This document shows, in pieces, positions 28,444 through 38,905 of a stretch of 64,000 nt of DNA (positions within the stretch are counted from its first letter, which is position 1; the number at the start of each line of letters is the position of its first letter). Source of the stretch: Neisseria chenwenguii. GTDB taxonomy: Bacteria > Pseudomonadota > Gammaproteobacteria > Burkholderiales > Neisseriaceae. The notes below the pieces were generated by a model that worked only from the letters and a program-made list of their open reading frames with translations, did no database searches and was not told the origin of the DNA. Where the stretch lies: assembly GCF_002216145.1 (NCBI RefSeq), contig NZ_CP022278.1, forward strand, positions 1-64,000, in the 5' to 3' direction. The position numbers and the translations under genes were made by a program.

Positions 28444-28472
28444 AACAGACATTACTGCACGCAATGTCTGTT
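28444..28472. promoter_or_regulatory. Perfect inverted repeat upstream of the double-glycine peptide
   Basis: AACAGACATT and its exact inverse AATGTCTGTT, 9 nt apart, 29 nt before the peptide ATG on the minus strand. It could be a repressor/activator operator or a hairpin in the mRNA leader. The surrounding 28416-28560 is AT-rich. I could not fix a sigma-70 promoter. Confidence 0.6.
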
Positions 28473-28559
28473 AATTATGACTCTTTTTTGACATTAAAGT
28501 TTTGCCTTTTTATGTTAAATTCCGTCGGTCAACCATAACATTCTTTATAAATTTAAAGC

Positions 28560-28592
28560 AGGCCGTCTGAAAAAACTTTTTCGGACGGCCTC
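28560..28592. terminator. Inverted DUS-like pair after alaS
   Basis: AGGCCGTCTGAA and GGACGGCCT (one base changed) form a short hairpin downstream of alaS on the minus strand. Confidence 0.55.
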
Positions 28593-28655
28593 AAATATTG
28601 TGTACGACTCCGCCTTTCGGGGCGAACGGCAGTGTCTGCGGAATGAAGAAGAAAA

Positions 28656-31550
28656 TCAGCCTAATTTTGCAACAATCCAGCCTTCCACGCTTTCCAGCGC
28701 TTCGGCCAGTTTCGCAACATCGCTGCCGCCTGCCTGCGCCAAATCGGGGCGGCCGCCGCCTTTGCCGCCGATTTGTTCGGCAACGGTTTTGACGAGGTCA
28801 CCGGCTTTGACTTTGGCGGTGAACGGTTTTGAGACGCCGGCGCAGAGTGAGACTTTGCCGTCGTTTACGGCGGCGAGCAGCACGACGGCGTTGTCGGCTT
28901 TGCCGGTGAGGTCGGTAACGATGTCGCGCAATGCGCCTGCTTCGGCGTCGATTCGGGCGACGATGAGTTTGGCGGTCCCCAGGTCTTTCGCGTTGTCAAA
29001 CAAGGCCGCGCCTGCGTATACTGCCAGCTCGGATTTGGCTTTGGCGAGCTCTTTTTCCAGCGCTTTGGTTTGCGCGGCGTTGGCTTGGATTTTCGCCAAT
29101 ACGTCTTTTTCGGTTTGCGCTTTCACTTCGGCGATGATGTCTTTGACCAAACGCTCTTGGTTTTGCGCCCAATTCAAGGCGTTCAGGCCGGTGATGGCTT
29201 CGATACGGCGTACGCCTGCAGCGATACCGCCCTCCGAAATGATTTTAAACAAACCGATGTCGCCGGTACGCGCAACGTGCGTGCCGCCGCAGAGCTCGGT
29301 GGAAAATTCGCCCATCTGCAATACGCGCACTTCGTCGCCGTATTTTTCGCCAAAGAGCATCATCGCGCCGGTTTTTTGCGCGTCTTCCATGCTCATGCTT
29401 TGCGCGCTCACGGCAACGTTGGCCAGAATCGCTTGGTTCACGCGGCGTTCGACTTCGACGATTTCCTCGGCGGTAACCGCTTGCGGATGGGAAATGTCGA
29501 AGCGGGTGGATTCGGCGGTCACCAGCGAGCCTTTTTGTTCGACGTGACTGCCCAATACGTCGCGCAGGGCGCGGTGCATGAGGTGGGTGGCGCTGTGGTT
29601 GCGCATATTGGCGTTGCGCACATCGTTGTCAACCTGCGCGGTTACGCTGTCGCCGACTTTCAGACGGCCCGAGGTCTGTAGGCCGAACTGGCCGAATACG
29701 GCGGCTTTGATCTTTTGGGTGTCGCGCACTTCAAAGCGGTTGCCGTCTGAAAAGATGAAGCCGACGTCGCCGACTTGGCCGCCGGATTCGGCGTAAAACG
29801 GGGTAAGGTCGATGACGACGGCACCGCTGTCGCCTTCGCTCAGTTCATTAACGGCTTCGCCGTCTTTATACAAAGCGATGATTTTGGCTTGCAGCTTGCG
29901 CTCGGTGTAGCCTTTGAACACGGTATCCTGGCCGTCGTAAGCCAGCTTGGTATCGGCTTTGAAGTTTTGCGCGGCGCGGGCGCGGGCGCGTTGGGCTTCC
30001 ATTTCGCGCTCGAATCCCTCTTCATCCAAATCAATGCCCAACTCACGCGCCATATCGGCAGTCAAATCATATGGGAAACCGAAAGTATCGTAGAGTTTGA
30101 AGACGTGTTCGCCCGGAATGATGAGTTTGCTGTTGGCGATGTTGTCATTCAGATAGACATCCAGCGCGGCGGCAAACGGTTTGTCCTCTGTCTGAACGTC
30201 GGCGTGTTCGATAATGTCCTGCAAGCCGATGACCAGTTTTTCATTCAGACGGCCTGCCTCCTGTGTAGCCAATACGACTTGTTTCGTTCCCGCCGCATTA
30301 CGCGACGCGGCGGTAAACTCGATGCCGTCTGAAGTTTTCAGTTTCAGCGGTTTGCCGCTGTTTTCAGACGGCAGCAGGCTTTCCAACTTCATAAATTTCA
30401 TGCCGTTCAATACCTTATTGAACAATTCCAAGCCTGTTTCCAGAGTTTGACCGAAACGCTCTTCTTCGCTGCGCAGTGCTTCGGTAATTTTGGTCTGATA
30501 CTCTTTCAATTCAGGGTAGGCATCACCCATTTCTTTCACCAAATCGGCAACCAATTTGTAGAAAAACGGTTTTTTCTGACCCAATTTGTAACCGTGGCGC
30601 ACGGCACGGCGGATAATGCGGCGCAACACATAACCGCGGCCTTCGTTGCTGGGCATCACGCCGTCGGCAATCAGAAACGAGCATGAACGGATATGGTCGG
30701 CAATCACTTTCAGGCTCGGCTCGTCCATACTGAACGGTGCGCCGGTTTCCCGCGCCACGGCTTTAAGCAGGTCTTGGAACAGATCGATTTCGTAGTTGCT
30801 GTGCACGCCCTGCATCACCGCGGCCATGCGTTCCAAGCCCATACCGGTATCGACGGAGGGTTTGGGCAGCGGGTGCATGTTGCCCTGCTCGTCGCGGTTG
30901 TACTGCATGAAGACGTTGTTCCAGATTTCAATCCAGCGGTCGCCGTCTTCCTCAGGGCTGCCCGGGATGCCGCCCCAAATCTCTTCGCCGTGGTCGTAGA
31001 AGATTTCGGTGCAGGGGCCGCAGGGGCCGGTGTCGCCCATCTGCCAGAAGTTGTCGGAGGCATAGCGCGCGCCTTTGTTGTCGCCGATGCGCACGATGCG
31101 CTCGGGCGGCAGGCCGATTTCGTTGAGCCAGATGTTGTAGGCTTCGTCGTCTTCAGCGTAAACGGTGGCCAGCAGTTTTTCTTTGGGCAGGTTGAGCCAT
31201 TCTTTGCCGGTGAGGAAGCCCCAGGCGAAATGGATGGCGTCGCGTTTGAAATAGTCGCCGAAGGAGAAGTTGCCCATCATTTCAAAAAAGGTGTGGTGGC
31301 GGGCGGTGTAGCCGACGTTTTCCAAGTCGTTGTGCTTGCCGCCGGCACGCACACATTTCTGCGCGGTGGTCGCGCGGGTATAGGGGCGTTTGTCGAAGCC
31401 GAGGAACACGTCTTTAAACTGGTTCATGCCGGCGTTGGTAAACAGCAGCGTGGGGTCGTCGTGCGGTACGAGCGAGGAAGAGCGCACGATTTGGTGGCCG
31501 TGCTGTTCGAAATATCGGAGGAATTTTTGGCGGAGTTCGGAAGTTTTCAT
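28656..31550 (-). CDS. alaS: Alanyl-tRNA synthetase with an extra internal segment
   Basis: Charges tRNA-Ala and edits mischarged Ser/Gly. 964 residues, about 90 longer than the usual bacterial enzyme (E. coli 876). N-terminal class II core starts [20 protein letters not shown]; the C-terminal part holds the editing zinc motif [11 protein letters not shown] and [13 protein letters not shown], then the DHHA1 domain. The extra length is one block at about residues 384-472, between [11 protein letters not shown] and [14 protein letters not shown], the linker after the aminoacylation core; it carries three DUS cores. The frame stays open, so it is presumably functional. Start at 31550 has GGAA at 8 nt. 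Confidence 0.95.
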   Translation of the reverse strand: MKTSELRQKFLRYFEQHGHQIVRSSSLVPHDDPTLLFTNAGMNQFKDVFLGFDKRPYTRATTAQKCVRAGGKHNDLENVGYTARHHTFFEMMGNFSFGDYFKRDAIHFAWGFLTGKEWLNLPKEKLLATVYAEDDEAYNIWLNEIGLPPERIVRIGDNKGARYASDNFWQMGDTGPCGPCTEIFYDHGEEIWGGIPGSPEEDGDRWIEIWNNVFMQYNRDEQGNMHPLPKPSVDTGMGLERMAAVMQGVHSNYEIDLFQDLLKAVARETGAPFSMDEPSLKVIADHIRSCSFLIADGVMPSNEGRGYVLRRIIRRAVRHGYKLGQKKPFFYKLVADLVKEMGDAYPELKEYQTKITEALRSEEERFGQTLETGLELFNKVLNGMKFMKLESLLPSENSGKPLKLKTSDGIEFTAASRNAAGTKQVVLATQEAGRLNEKLVIGLQDIIEHADVQTEDKPFAAALDVYLNDNIANSKLIIPGEHVFKLYDTFGFPYDLTADMARELGIDLDEEGFEREMEAQRARARAAQNFKADTKLAYDGQDTVFKGYTERKLQAKIIALYKDGEAVNELSEGDSGAVVIDLTPFYAESGGQVGDVGFIFSDGNRFEVRDTQKIKAAVFGQFGLQTSGRLKVGDSVTAQVDNDVRNANMRNHSATHLMHRALRDVLGSHVEQKGSLVTAESTRFDISHPQAVTAEEIVEVERRVNQAILANVAVSAQSMSMEDAQKTGAMMLFGEKYGDEVRVLQMGEFSTELCGGTHVARTGDIGLFKIISEGGIAAGVRRIEAITGLNALNWAQNQERLVKDIIAEVKAQTEKDVLAKIQANAAQTKALEKELAKAKSELAVYAGAALFDNAKDLGTAKLIVARIDAEAGALRDIVTDLTGKADNAVVLLAAVNDGKVSLCAGVSKPFTAKVKAGDLVKTVAEQIGGKGGGRPDLAQAGGSDVAKLAEALESVEGWIVAKLG

Positions 31551-31787
31551 GGTGTGTTCCAATCGGTTTAAACGTTTTCAGACGGCCTTATCCTTCCGGC
31601 AGGCCGTCTGAAGAATCCAAGTAAAAGAATGGCGTGTATCTTACCGCAAAACTGCCGCTCAAACCATATCCGCAGGCCGTCTGAAACATATAACCAAAGC
31701 CGATAAGATAAGTAAAATCCATTCTTTCCGCTTTTTTCAGACGGCCTTTATGATGCACGCCTCACAAACCCAAACGACTGCCGAACC

Positions 31788-33170
31788 ATGAGCCATTTTC
31801 CGATTTTCGCCGACCTGCGCGACCGCGCCGTTTTGCTGGCGGGCGCAGGCAAAGTTGCCGAACGCAAAGCCCAAAGCCTGTTGGACGCAGGTGCGAAAGT
31901 GCGCGTGGTCGCCAAAACTCTCAACTTCCAATTTCAAAAATGGGCGGACGAAGGAGAAATCATCTGGCTGGGCGGCGAATTTTGCGAAGAACAGCTTGAC
32001 GACGTTTTCCTGATTACCGCCGCCACTTCCGACCATGCCTTCAACCGCCGCATTTTCGACGCCGCCGAAGCGCGCGGCAAGCTCTGCAACACGGTCGATA
32101 CCGCGAATTTGTGTTCGTTTATCGTGCCCGCGCTGGTTGACCGCGGCCCGCTGAAAATCGCCGTTTCCAGCGGCGGCACATCGCCCGTATTGGCGCGCAA
32201 ATGGCGGCAGATCATTGAAACGCTGGTGCCGCTGCATACGGGCAGAATGGCGGAAATTGCCGGAAAATGGCGCAGCCATATAAAAAGCAGAATCGAAGGC
32301 ACGGAAAACCGCCGCCGTTTTTGGGAAAACCTGTTCGACAGCCGCTTTTCCGCCCTGACCGCACAAGGCGATACCGAAGCGGCGGAAACCGAATTGACCG
32401 CGCAACTCGAAAACTTCGCCCCGACGCGCGGCGAAGTGGTGCTGGCGGGTGCCGGCCCCGGCGATGCGGGTCTGCTGACGCTGCACGCCTTGCAGGCCGT
32501 CCAAGCCGCCGATGCGGTTTTCTACGATGCACTGGTTTCAGACGGCATCATGGCGATGGTGCGCAAAGATGCGGAAAAAATCAGCGTCGGCAAACGCGCG
32601 GGGCTGCACCATGTCCAGCAGGAAGAAACCAACCGCCTACTGGTGGAATACGCGCAGAAAGGGCTACGCGTGGTGCGGCTCAAGGGCGGTGATCCGTTTG
32701 TATTCGGGCGCGGCGGCGAAGAAGCGCAGGTCTTGAAACAGGCCGGCATTCCCTACCGCATCATCCCCGGCATCACCGCCGCGCTCGGCGCCACCGCCTA
32801 CGCCGGCATCCCGCTGACCCACCGCGGCTGCGCCCAAAGCGCGCTGTTCGTCACCGGCCACAGCAAACACGACGGCAGCGAACCCGACTGGCGCACGCTG
32901 GCCTTGAGCAAACAAACATTGGTGGTTTACATGGGCACGCTCAAAGCCGCCGAAATCACGGAAAAACTCATCGCCCACGGCCGCAGCGCCGATACCCCCG
33001 TCGCCGTCATTTCCAACGGTACGCTGCCCGAACAAAGCGTGTTGTCAGGCCGTCTGAAAAACCTGCCCGAACTTGCCGAAAAAGCCCCGCGCCCCGCGCT
33101 GATGGTCATCGGCGAAGTCGCGGCGCTGCGGGAAGAATTGAAATGGTTCGGCGAACGTGGGCGGACGTAA
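31788..33170 (+). CDS. cysG: Siroheme synthase (trifunctional CysG)
   Basis: Makes siroheme for sulfite/nitrite reductase. The 460-residue protein has an N-terminal precorrin-2 dehydrogenase/ferrochelatase part (LLAGAGKVAERKAQSLLDAG, TVDTANLCSF, AVSSGGTSPVLAR) and a C-terminal uroporphyrinogen-III methyltransferase (LAGAGPGDAGLLTLHAL, VRLKGGDPFVFGRGGEEA, GITAALGATAYAGIPLTHR, YMGTLKAAEI). Three DUS copies lie upstream. Functionally tied to sulfate import by cysTWA and to sulfite reduction. Confidence 0.93.
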   Translation: MSHFPIFADLRDRAVLLAGAGKVAERKAQSLLDAGAKVRVVAKTLNFQFQKWADEGEIIWLGGEFCEEQLDDVFLITAATSDHAFNRRIFDAAEARGKLCNTVDTANLCSFIVPALVDRGPLKIAVSSGGTSPVLARKWRQIIETLVPLHTGRMAEIAGKWRSHIKSRIEGTENRRRFWENLFDSRFSALTAQGDTEAAETELTAQLENFAPTRGEVVLAGAGPGDAGLLTLHALQAVQAADAVFYDALVSDGIMAMVRKDAEKISVGKRAGLHHVQQEETNRLLVEYAQKGLRVVRLKGGDPFVFGRGGEEAQVLKQAGIPYRIIPGITAALGATAYAGIPLTHRGCAQSALFVTGHSKHDGSEPDWRTLALSKQTLVVYMGTLKAAEITEKLIAHGRSADTPVAVISNGTLPEQSVLSGRLKNLPELAEKAPRPALMVIGEVAALREELKWFGERGRT

Positions 33171-33196
33171 CCGCAGGGTTTGTTCACACACTAAAA

Positions 33197-33232
33197 ATCA
33201 GGCCGTCTGAAAATTTTCAGACGGCCTGATTT
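33197..33232. terminator. Perfect DUS palindrome after cysG
   Basis: A 36-bp perfect palindrome (AATCAGGCCGTCTGAAAA and its inverse) followed by a T-rich run, 27 nt after the cysG stop. Confidence 0.85.
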
Positions 33233-33338
33233 CTTCCCTGCCGTTACCGGCGCCAAGCAACTTACCCACAGGTAAAAAATATAATATTCTTTAAAAACAG
33301 ATTATTAAAATAAATATTTCCCAACCGGAAAGATACGG

Positions 33339-33366
33339 CTTGAGTTATCCACAGCCAACCCTATAT
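33339..33366 (+). promoter_or_regulatory. Sigma-32 (RpoH)-like promoter of clpB
   Basis: CTTGAG, a 14-nt spacer, then CCCTATAT, close to the heat-shock consensus CTTGAA-N13-15-CCCCATnT. It lies 42 nt upstream of the clpB ATG. The spacer contains TTATCCACA (33345-33353), a perfect DnaA-box match. Confidence 0.75.
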
Positions 33367-33407
33367 ACCGTTTATCAGAAAATATTTCCACAAAAGGATA
33401 CCGAAAG

Positions 33408-35981
33408 ATGAGATTCGACAAACTGACCGCAAAATTCCAACAAGCCCTGCAAGAGGGTCAAAGTCTGGCGCTGGCTGCCGACAACAGCTATCTGGAAGCG
33501 GGGCATGTTTTGAAAGCCCTGCTCGACGACCCAAACAGCGGCGCATCGGCACTGCTGGCGCATGCTGGCGTGAACGTGGCGCAGGTAAAAACGCAGTTGC
33601 AGCAAACTTTAAACAGCCTGCCGAAAGTATCCGGCCAGGGCGGCGAAGTGCTGCCCAGCCGCGAGTTGCAGGCGGTGTTGAACCTGATGGACAAGGCCGC
33701 TGCCAAGCGCGGCGATGCCTATATCGCCAGCGAACTTTTCCTGCTGGCGCTGGTTCAGCAAAACGACGCCACCGGCAAAATCCTGAAAAACGCCGGTGCG
33801 ACCGAACAGAATATCAACGCGGCGATTGATGCCGTGCGCGGCGGGCAGACGGTGGACGACGCCAACGCGGAAGACCAGCGCGAAGCCTTGAAAAAATACA
33901 CGCTGGATTTAACCCAACGAGCCCGCGAAGGCAAGCTCGATCCGGTCATCGGCCGCGACGACGAAATCCGCCGCGCGATTCAGGTATTGCAGCGCCGCAC
34001 CAAAAACAACCCCGTTTTAATCGGCGAGCCGGGCGTGGGCAAAACCGCGATTGTAGAAGGCTTGGCGCAGCGCATCGTCAACGGCGAAGTGCCCGAATCG
34101 CTGCGTAACAAACGTTTGCTGGTATTGGATTTGGCCGCGCTGATTGCGGGCGCGAAATACCGCGGCGAATTTGAAGAACGCTTGAAAGGCGTGTTGAACG
34201 ACTTAGCTAAAGACGACGGCAACACTTTGATTTTCATCGACGAAATCCACACCCTCGTCGGCGCAGGCAAAACCGACGGCGCGATGGATGCGGGCAATAT
34301 GCTCAAACCCGCGCTGGCACGCGGCGAGCTGCACTGCATCGGCGCGACCACGCTGGACGAATACCGCCAATACATTGAAAAAGACGCCGCGTTGGAACGC
34401 CGTTTCCAAAAAGTTTTGGTCGGCGAACCGAGTGTGGAAGACACTGTCGCCATTCTGCGCGGTTTGCAGGAGCGTTACGAAATCCACCACGGCATCGACA
34501 TTACCGACCCGGCCATCGTCGCCGCGGCGGAATTGAGCGACCGCTACATTACCGACCGTTTCCTGCCCGACAAAGCCATTGATTTAATTGACGAAGCCGC
34601 CAGCCGCATCAAAATGGAACTGGATTCCAAACCCGAGCAGATGGACAAACTCGACCGCCGCATCATCCAGCTCAAAATGGAAAAAATGCACGTCGAAAAA
34701 GAAAGCGACGACGCCAGCAAAAAACGCCTGGAACTCATCGACGAAGAAATCGACGGCCTGCAGAAAGAATACGCGGATCTAGACGAAATCTGGAAAGCCG
34801 AAAAAGCCGCATCTGCGGGTACGGCCGACATCAAAAAACAAATTGATGATTTGAAAGTCAAAATCGAGCAGGCCAAACGCCAAGGCGATTTTGCCCGTGC
34901 TTCCGAGCTGGAATACGGCGAATTGCCCAAACTCGGCCAACAGCTCAAAGCCGCCGAAGGCTCGGCCGATAAAAAACAGACCAACAAACTGTTCCGCACC
35001 GAAGTCGGCGCCGACGAAGTGGCCGAAATCGTGTCGCGCATGACCGGTATTCCGGTGAGCAAAATGATGGAGGGCGAGCGAGAGAAACTCTTGAAAATGG
35101 AAGAGGTATTGCACGACCGCGTGGTCGGCCAAGACCAAGCCGTGCGCGCCGTTTCCGATGCCATCCGCCGCAGCCGCAGCGGCCTTTCCGACTCGAACAA
35201 ACCCTACGGCAGCTTCCTGTTTTTAGGCCCGACCGGCGTAGGTAAAACCGAGTTGTGCAAAACGCTGGCCGGATTCCTGTTTGACAGCGAAGACCATTTA
35301 ATCCGCATCGATATGTCGGAATACATGGAAAAACACGCCGTCGCCCGCTTGATCGGCGCGCCTCCGGGCTACGTCGGCTACGAAGAAGGCGGCTATCTCA
35401 CCGAACAGGTACGCCGCAAACCGTACAGCGTAATTCTGCTCGACGAAGTGGAAAAAGCGCATCCCGACGTGTTCAACATCCTGCTGCAAGTGCTGGACGA
35501 CGGCCGCCTCACCGACGGACAAGGCCGCACGGTGGACTTTAAAAACACCGTCATTGTGATGACTTCCAACATCGGCAGCCAGCACATCCAGCAGATGGGC
35601 ACCGCCGATTACGACGCGCTCAAAGAAGTGGTGATGGAAGACGTGAAAGAGCATTTCCGCCCCGAGATGATCAACCGCATCGACGAAGTAGTGGTGTTCC
35701 ACGGCCTCGATCAGGCCAACATCCGCAGCATCGCCAAAATCCAGCTCAAAGGCTTGGAAAAACGGCTGGAACACATGGGGCTGCATCTGGAAGTGGACGA
35801 ATCCGCGCTCGATACCGTCGCCAAAGCCGGTTTCGACCCCGTGTACGGCGCCCGCCCGCTCAAACGCGCGATTCAGGCCGAAATCGAGAATCCGCTCGCC
35901 AAAGCGCTGCTCGAAGGCCGCTATGCACCGGAAAGCACAATCCGCGTGAAAGCCGAAAACGGAAATCTGGTGTTTGCCTGA
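33408..35981 (+). CDS. clpB: ATP-dependent disaggregase ClpB
   Basis: Hexameric AAA+ chaperone that works with DnaK to resolubilise aggregates after heat stress. 857 residues: Clp_N repeats (1-145), AAA-1 with Walker A GEPGVGKT near 206, the coiled-coil M domain (about 400-525, [19 protein letters not shown]), AAA-2 with GPTGVGKT near 607, [11 protein letters not shown], and the C-terminal domain. Intact M domain distinguishes it from ClpA/ClpC. AAAGGATACCG precedes the ATG. A sigma-32-like promoter lies upstream. Confidence 0.97.
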   Translation: MRFDKLTAKFQQALQEGQSLALAADNSYLEAGHVLKALLDDPNSGASALLAHAGVNVAQVKTQLQQTLNSLPKVSGQGGEVLPSRELQAVLNLMDKAAAKRGDAYIASELFLLALVQQNDATGKILKNAGATEQNINAAIDAVRGGQTVDDANAEDQREALKKYTLDLTQRAREGKLDPVIGRDDEIRRAIQVLQRRTKNNPVLIGEPGVGKTAIVEGLAQRIVNGEVPESLRNKRLLVLDLAALIAGAKYRGEFEERLKGVLNDLAKDDGNTLIFIDEIHTLVGAGKTDGAMDAGNMLKPALARGELHCIGATTLDEYRQYIEKDAALERRFQKVLVGEPSVEDTVAILRGLQERYEIHHGIDITDPAIVAAAELSDRYITDRFLPDKAIDLIDEAASRIKMELDSKPEQMDKLDRRIIQLKMEKMHVEKESDDASKKRLELIDEEIDGLQKEYADLDEIWKAEKAASAGTADIKKQIDDLKVKIEQAKRQGDFARASELEYGELPKLGQQLKAAEGSADKKQTNKLFRTEVGADEVAEIVSRMTGIPVSKMMEGEREKLLKMEEVLHDRVVGQDQAVRAVSDAIRRSRSGLSDSNKPYGSFLFLGPTGVGKTELCKTLAGFLFDSEDHLIRIDMSEYMEKHAVARLIGAPPGYVGYEEGGYLTEQVRRKPYSVILLDEVEKAHPDVFNILLQVLDDGRLTDGQGRTVDFKNTVIVMTSNIGSQHIQQMGTADYDALKEVVMEDVKEHFRPEMINRIDEVVVFHGLDQANIRSIAKIQLKGLEKRLEHMGLHLEVDESALDTVAKAGFDPVYGARPLKRAIQAEIENPLAKALLEGRYAPESTIRVKAENGNLVFA

Positions 35982-36002
35982 TTCGGGTTTGATTTGAAAC
36001 AG

Positions 36003-36030
36003 AGGCCGTCTGAAAATGTTCAGACGGCCT
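36003..36030. terminator. Inverted DUS pair after clpB
   Basis: AGGCCGTCTGAA, 4 nt, and its inverse lie between clpB and the convergent recR. Confidence 0.8.
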
Positions 36031-36092
36031 TTATTTTGTCAGTCACTTTCCGCCTGCCGCTTTCCATATTCGGATATTGGGCAGGCGCTACC

Positions 36093-36698
36093 CTACTCTT
36101 TCACCAACCGCCGCTCGTAAACCGCCTGCGCCAGCGTGCCGGCATCGACGTATTCGAGTTCGCCGCCCAGCGGGATGCCGCGCGAGAGGCGGCTGACTTT
36201 GTAGGGCAGGTTTTTGAACAGTTCGGCGAGGATGTAGGCGGTGGCGTCGCCTTCGGCGGTGAAATTGGTGGCGATGATGATTTCTTCGACTTCGCTTTCC
36301 TGCAATCGTGTGACGAGTTTGTCGAGCGCGATGGCGGAAATGTCCATGCCCTGCGCGGGGCTGATCTGCCCCATCAGGACGAAATACAGGCCGTCGTGGC
36401 AGTTGGCGATTTCCATATTGGAAACGTCGGCGGGCATATGCACAATCATCAGACGGCGGCGGTCGCGGCTTTCGTCGGCGCAGATGTCGCACAAATCGGC
36501 CTCGCAGAAGGTATTGCACATTTTGCAGTGGTGTACCAGCCTCAGCGCGTTTTGCAGCGCATCAACCAATTCCTGCGCCTCTGTGCGCTTGTATTGCAAA
36601 AGCTGGTGCGCCATGCGCTGCGCGGATTTGGGGCCGACGTTGGGCAATACTTTCAGGGCGTTGGTCAGGCGGGTAAAGGCATCGGGTTGTTTGCTCAT
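36093..36698 (-). CDS. recR: Recombination mediator RecR
   Basis: RecFOR-pathway protein that loads RecA on gapped DNA. 201 residues: helix-hairpin-helix near the start (LPNVGPKSAQRMAHQLLQ), a four-Cys zinc finger (CKMCNTFCEADLCDIC), then a Toprim domain (VHMPADVSNMEIA, IIIATNFTAEGDATAYIL). The start at 36698 matches the normal length; an upstream ATG at 36755 would translate a DUS. It has no strong ribosome site, with a DUS sitting directly upstream. Confidence 0.94.
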   Translation of the reverse strand: MSKQPDAFTRLTNALKVLPNVGPKSAQRMAHQLLQYKRTEAQELVDALQNALRLVHHCKMCNTFCEADLCDICADESRDRRRLMIVHMPADVSNMEIANCHDGLYFVLMGQISPAQGMDISAIALDKLVTRLQESEVEEIIIATNFTAEGDATAYILAELFKNLPYKVSRLSRGIPLGGELEYVDAGTLAQAVYERRLVKE

Positions 36699-36739
36699 GT
36701 TTTTTTCAGACGGCCTAAGTGGAACAATCGGATTGAGAC

Positions 36740-36840
36740 CATTGCAAAAAATCAAAAAGACCGTCTGAAATCTTCACGGACGTCATTTCCGCCTGCGCGG
36801 GAATGACGCCGTTTGAAAACTCAATCTTTTCAGACGGCCT
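36740..36840. repeat. DUS and degenerate dRS3 cluster
   Basis: Upstream of recR: ATTGCAAAAAATC, a DUS variant, CGGACGTCATTTCCGCCTGCG with a dRS3-like core (one mismatch) at 36785-36804, and an inverted DUS at 36828. It resembles one half of the composite elements at 22922 and 48836. Confidence 0.55.
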
Positions 36841-36890
36841 TCAGGCAGATGTTTCTGATTTTTTCAAAAATCCCGTGCAAATTATAAACG

Positions 36891-36916
36891 AAAAAACGGC
36901 CGGGTTTCCCCGACCG
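36891..36916 (-). terminator. Hairpin terminator of ppiD
   Basis: On the minus strand CGGTCGGG, GAAA loop, CCCGGCCG then six T. It lies 17 nt after the ppiD stop. Confidence 0.85.
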
Positions 36917-36932
36917 CTTTGCCGCGCTGCGT

Positions 36933-38777
36933 TTATTCGCCGCCAGCGTTGACTTTCTGCGCGCCCTGTTCGCGCTTGAGGTTTTTGCTCAGATATTGCA
37001 GCAGGGCGTCAAACGCATTGTTGGTTTCATGCGTCAGCAAAGCCTTTTTGGCAGCGGGGATTTGCGAAGCGGCATTTTCCGGCGCGCTGATACTCTGCAC
37101 TTCGATAATCACGGGCGCGGGCAGACCTTGCAGCAGCGCGTAGGCCGGTTTGCCGCCTGCGGGGCGGGCTTTGACCAGCTCGGCGTAGGCTTCGGGCGGC
37201 ATCGAACCGCGCGCCTGTTCGGCGGTCAGTTTTTCCACACCCGACCAGTTTACTTGGGAGGGTTTGCCGGCATTGAGCGCAGCCAGCGCTTCCTGCGCTT
37301 TTTTCTCGGCCAGTTTCACCGCTTCGCTGCGCAGATAGGCGGTGCGCACTTCTTCCTTCATTTCGGCAAACGGCGCGGTTTTCTCTTCGCGCACTTCTTT
37401 GGCGCGAACAACCCAAACGGTGTTCGGATCAACCGTTACCGGCTCGGAATTGTGTTTTTTCTTCAAAACGTCGTCGCTGAAAATCACGTTGAGCAATTCG
37501 TCGGACATCCCTGCGGCTTTGCCGTTGGATTTGTTCAGCCATTCGTCGGGTGCGGTCAGTTTCAAATCCAGTTTTTCCGCCACTTCGGCCAAGCTGTTGG
37601 GATTGTTGAACGCTTCTTCGGCGAGTTTTTCTTTGGCTTTGTTGAATTCCGCCGCTGCTTTTTTCAGCTTCAGGTCTTCGGCAATCTGCTCTTTTTCCTG
37701 AGCGTAATCCACTTTGTCCTGGATGTTCAAAATGGTAATGATGTGATAGCCGAAGGCCGTCTGAACGACTTCGCTGATCTGCCCTTTGGGCAGGGTAAAG
37801 GCCACGTCCTCAAATTCCTTGCCTAAGCCGCCGTCTTTGGGCAGATAGCCCAGATTGCCGCCTTTTTCTTTGGATGCGGGGTCTTTGGAATATTGTTTTG
37901 CCAACGCGGCAAATTCAGACGGCTTGGCTTTCACTTGCGCGTAAACTTTGTCCGCCTCTGCTTTGGCGGCGGCGCGGGCAGCGTCGTCGGCATCTTGCGC
38001 AACGGGGAAGAAAATGTGCGCGATTTCGCGGCGCGGCGTCATGGTTTTGGCTTGTTCGTCAAAGGCTTTGCGGACTTCCTCTTCGGAAACGGTCTGTTTG
38101 GCCGCCAAGTCTTTGTTGCTCAAGGCCACATATTCGATTTTGACTGCCTGCGGAATCAGATAATCTTTTTTGTGCGCATCGTAATAACGCTGCAAGGCCG
38201 CATCGTCCACCTTAATCTGCGCGGCGAAGGCTTCGGGGCTGAAGGTCGCCGAGCGGATGGTGCGCGTTGCCTGCGTCAGGTTGATGACTTGCGAAGCCTG
38301 CGCGTCGCTGACGATGGTGCCGTTTTGCACCAGATTGATCAGGTTTTGCAGGCCGAACTGCTGGCGCACATCTTCGACAAACTGGTCTTCGCTCATGCGG
38401 CGCTGCTCAAGATACTGCGTCAGCATCGCCTGGCTGAATTTGCCCGAAGCGTCGTGAAACGCAGGGTCATCGACAATAATCTGTTTGACTTGTTCCTGAG
38501 AAACCGCAATCCCCATCAGCTTCGCGCCCTGCGTCAGGTAAGCGCGCTGGACGAGCTGTTGGAACACCGCATCGCGCGACTCGTTGCCGCCCTGCGCCTG
38601 AATGTTTTGCATGGCAGCGTTCAGCTCATGCTCGCTGACTTTCTGGCCGCCGATTTTGATGATGTAGTCCGCGCCCGGATTGGCCACGGTGCTGACACCG
38701 AAGCCGACGAAGGTCACGGCAATCAGACCCAAAAGAATCTGCGCGGGTACTTTGAATTTTTCTACGGTATGGAACAT
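36933..38777 (-). CDS. ppiD: PpiD-like periplasmic peptidyl-prolyl isomerase/chaperone
   Basis: Inner-membrane-anchored chaperone for outer-membrane and secreted proteins. 614 residues: cytoplasmic start, one membrane helix (ILLGLIAVTFVGFGVSTVA), a SurA_N-like region, and a parvulin domain at about 265-355 (REIAHIFFP, GGNLGYLPKDGGLGKEFEDV, VQTAFGYHIITI), then a C-terminal domain. The start at 38777 is chosen from the family N-terminus; the upstream in-frame ATG adds unrelated residues. Monocistronic. Confidence 0.88.
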   Translation of the reverse strand: MFHTVEKFKVPAQILLGLIAVTFVGFGVSTVANPGADYIIKIGGQKVSEHELNAAMQNIQAQGGNESRDAVFQQLVQRAYLTQGAKLMGIAVSQEQVKQIIVDDPAFHDASGKFSQAMLTQYLEQRRMSEDQFVEDVRQQFGLQNLINLVQNGTIVSDAQASQVINLTQATRTIRSATFSPEAFAAQIKVDDAALQRYYDAHKKDYLIPQAVKIEYVALSNKDLAAKQTVSEEEVRKAFDEQAKTMTPRREIAHIFFPVAQDADDAARAAAKAEADKVYAQVKAKPSEFAALAKQYSKDPASKEKGGNLGYLPKDGGLGKEFEDVAFTLPKGQISEVVQTAFGYHIITILNIQDKVDYAQEKEQIAEDLKLKKAAAEFNKAKEKLAEEAFNNPNSLAEVAEKLDLKLTAPDEWLNKSNGKAAGMSDELLNVIFSDDVLKKKHNSEPVTVDPNTVWVVRAKEVREEKTAPFAEMKEEVRTAYLRSEAVKLAEKKAQEALAALNAGKPSQVNWSGVEKLTAEQARGSMPPEAYAELVKARPAGGKPAYALLQGLPAPVIIEVQSISAPENAASQIPAAKKALLTHETNNAFDALLQYLSKNLKREQGAQKVNAGGE

Positions 38778-38905
38778 ATTGTTTTCAATCAAACGGATAA
38801 ACGAAAGGCGTGTATTGTAGCGTGTTTTCAGGCGCGGCGCATCTTTCGGACGGCCTGCGGCTGAAATCACTAAGGCCGTCTGAAAATATTCACTCCGCCC
38901 GTTTT

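Noticed and set aside
33262..33366. Possible replication origin (DnaA-like boxes with an AT-rich stretch)
   Set aside because: Only one perfect DnaA box and one near match; dnaA/dnaN are not here, and the AT-rich stretch is explained as the clpB promoter region.
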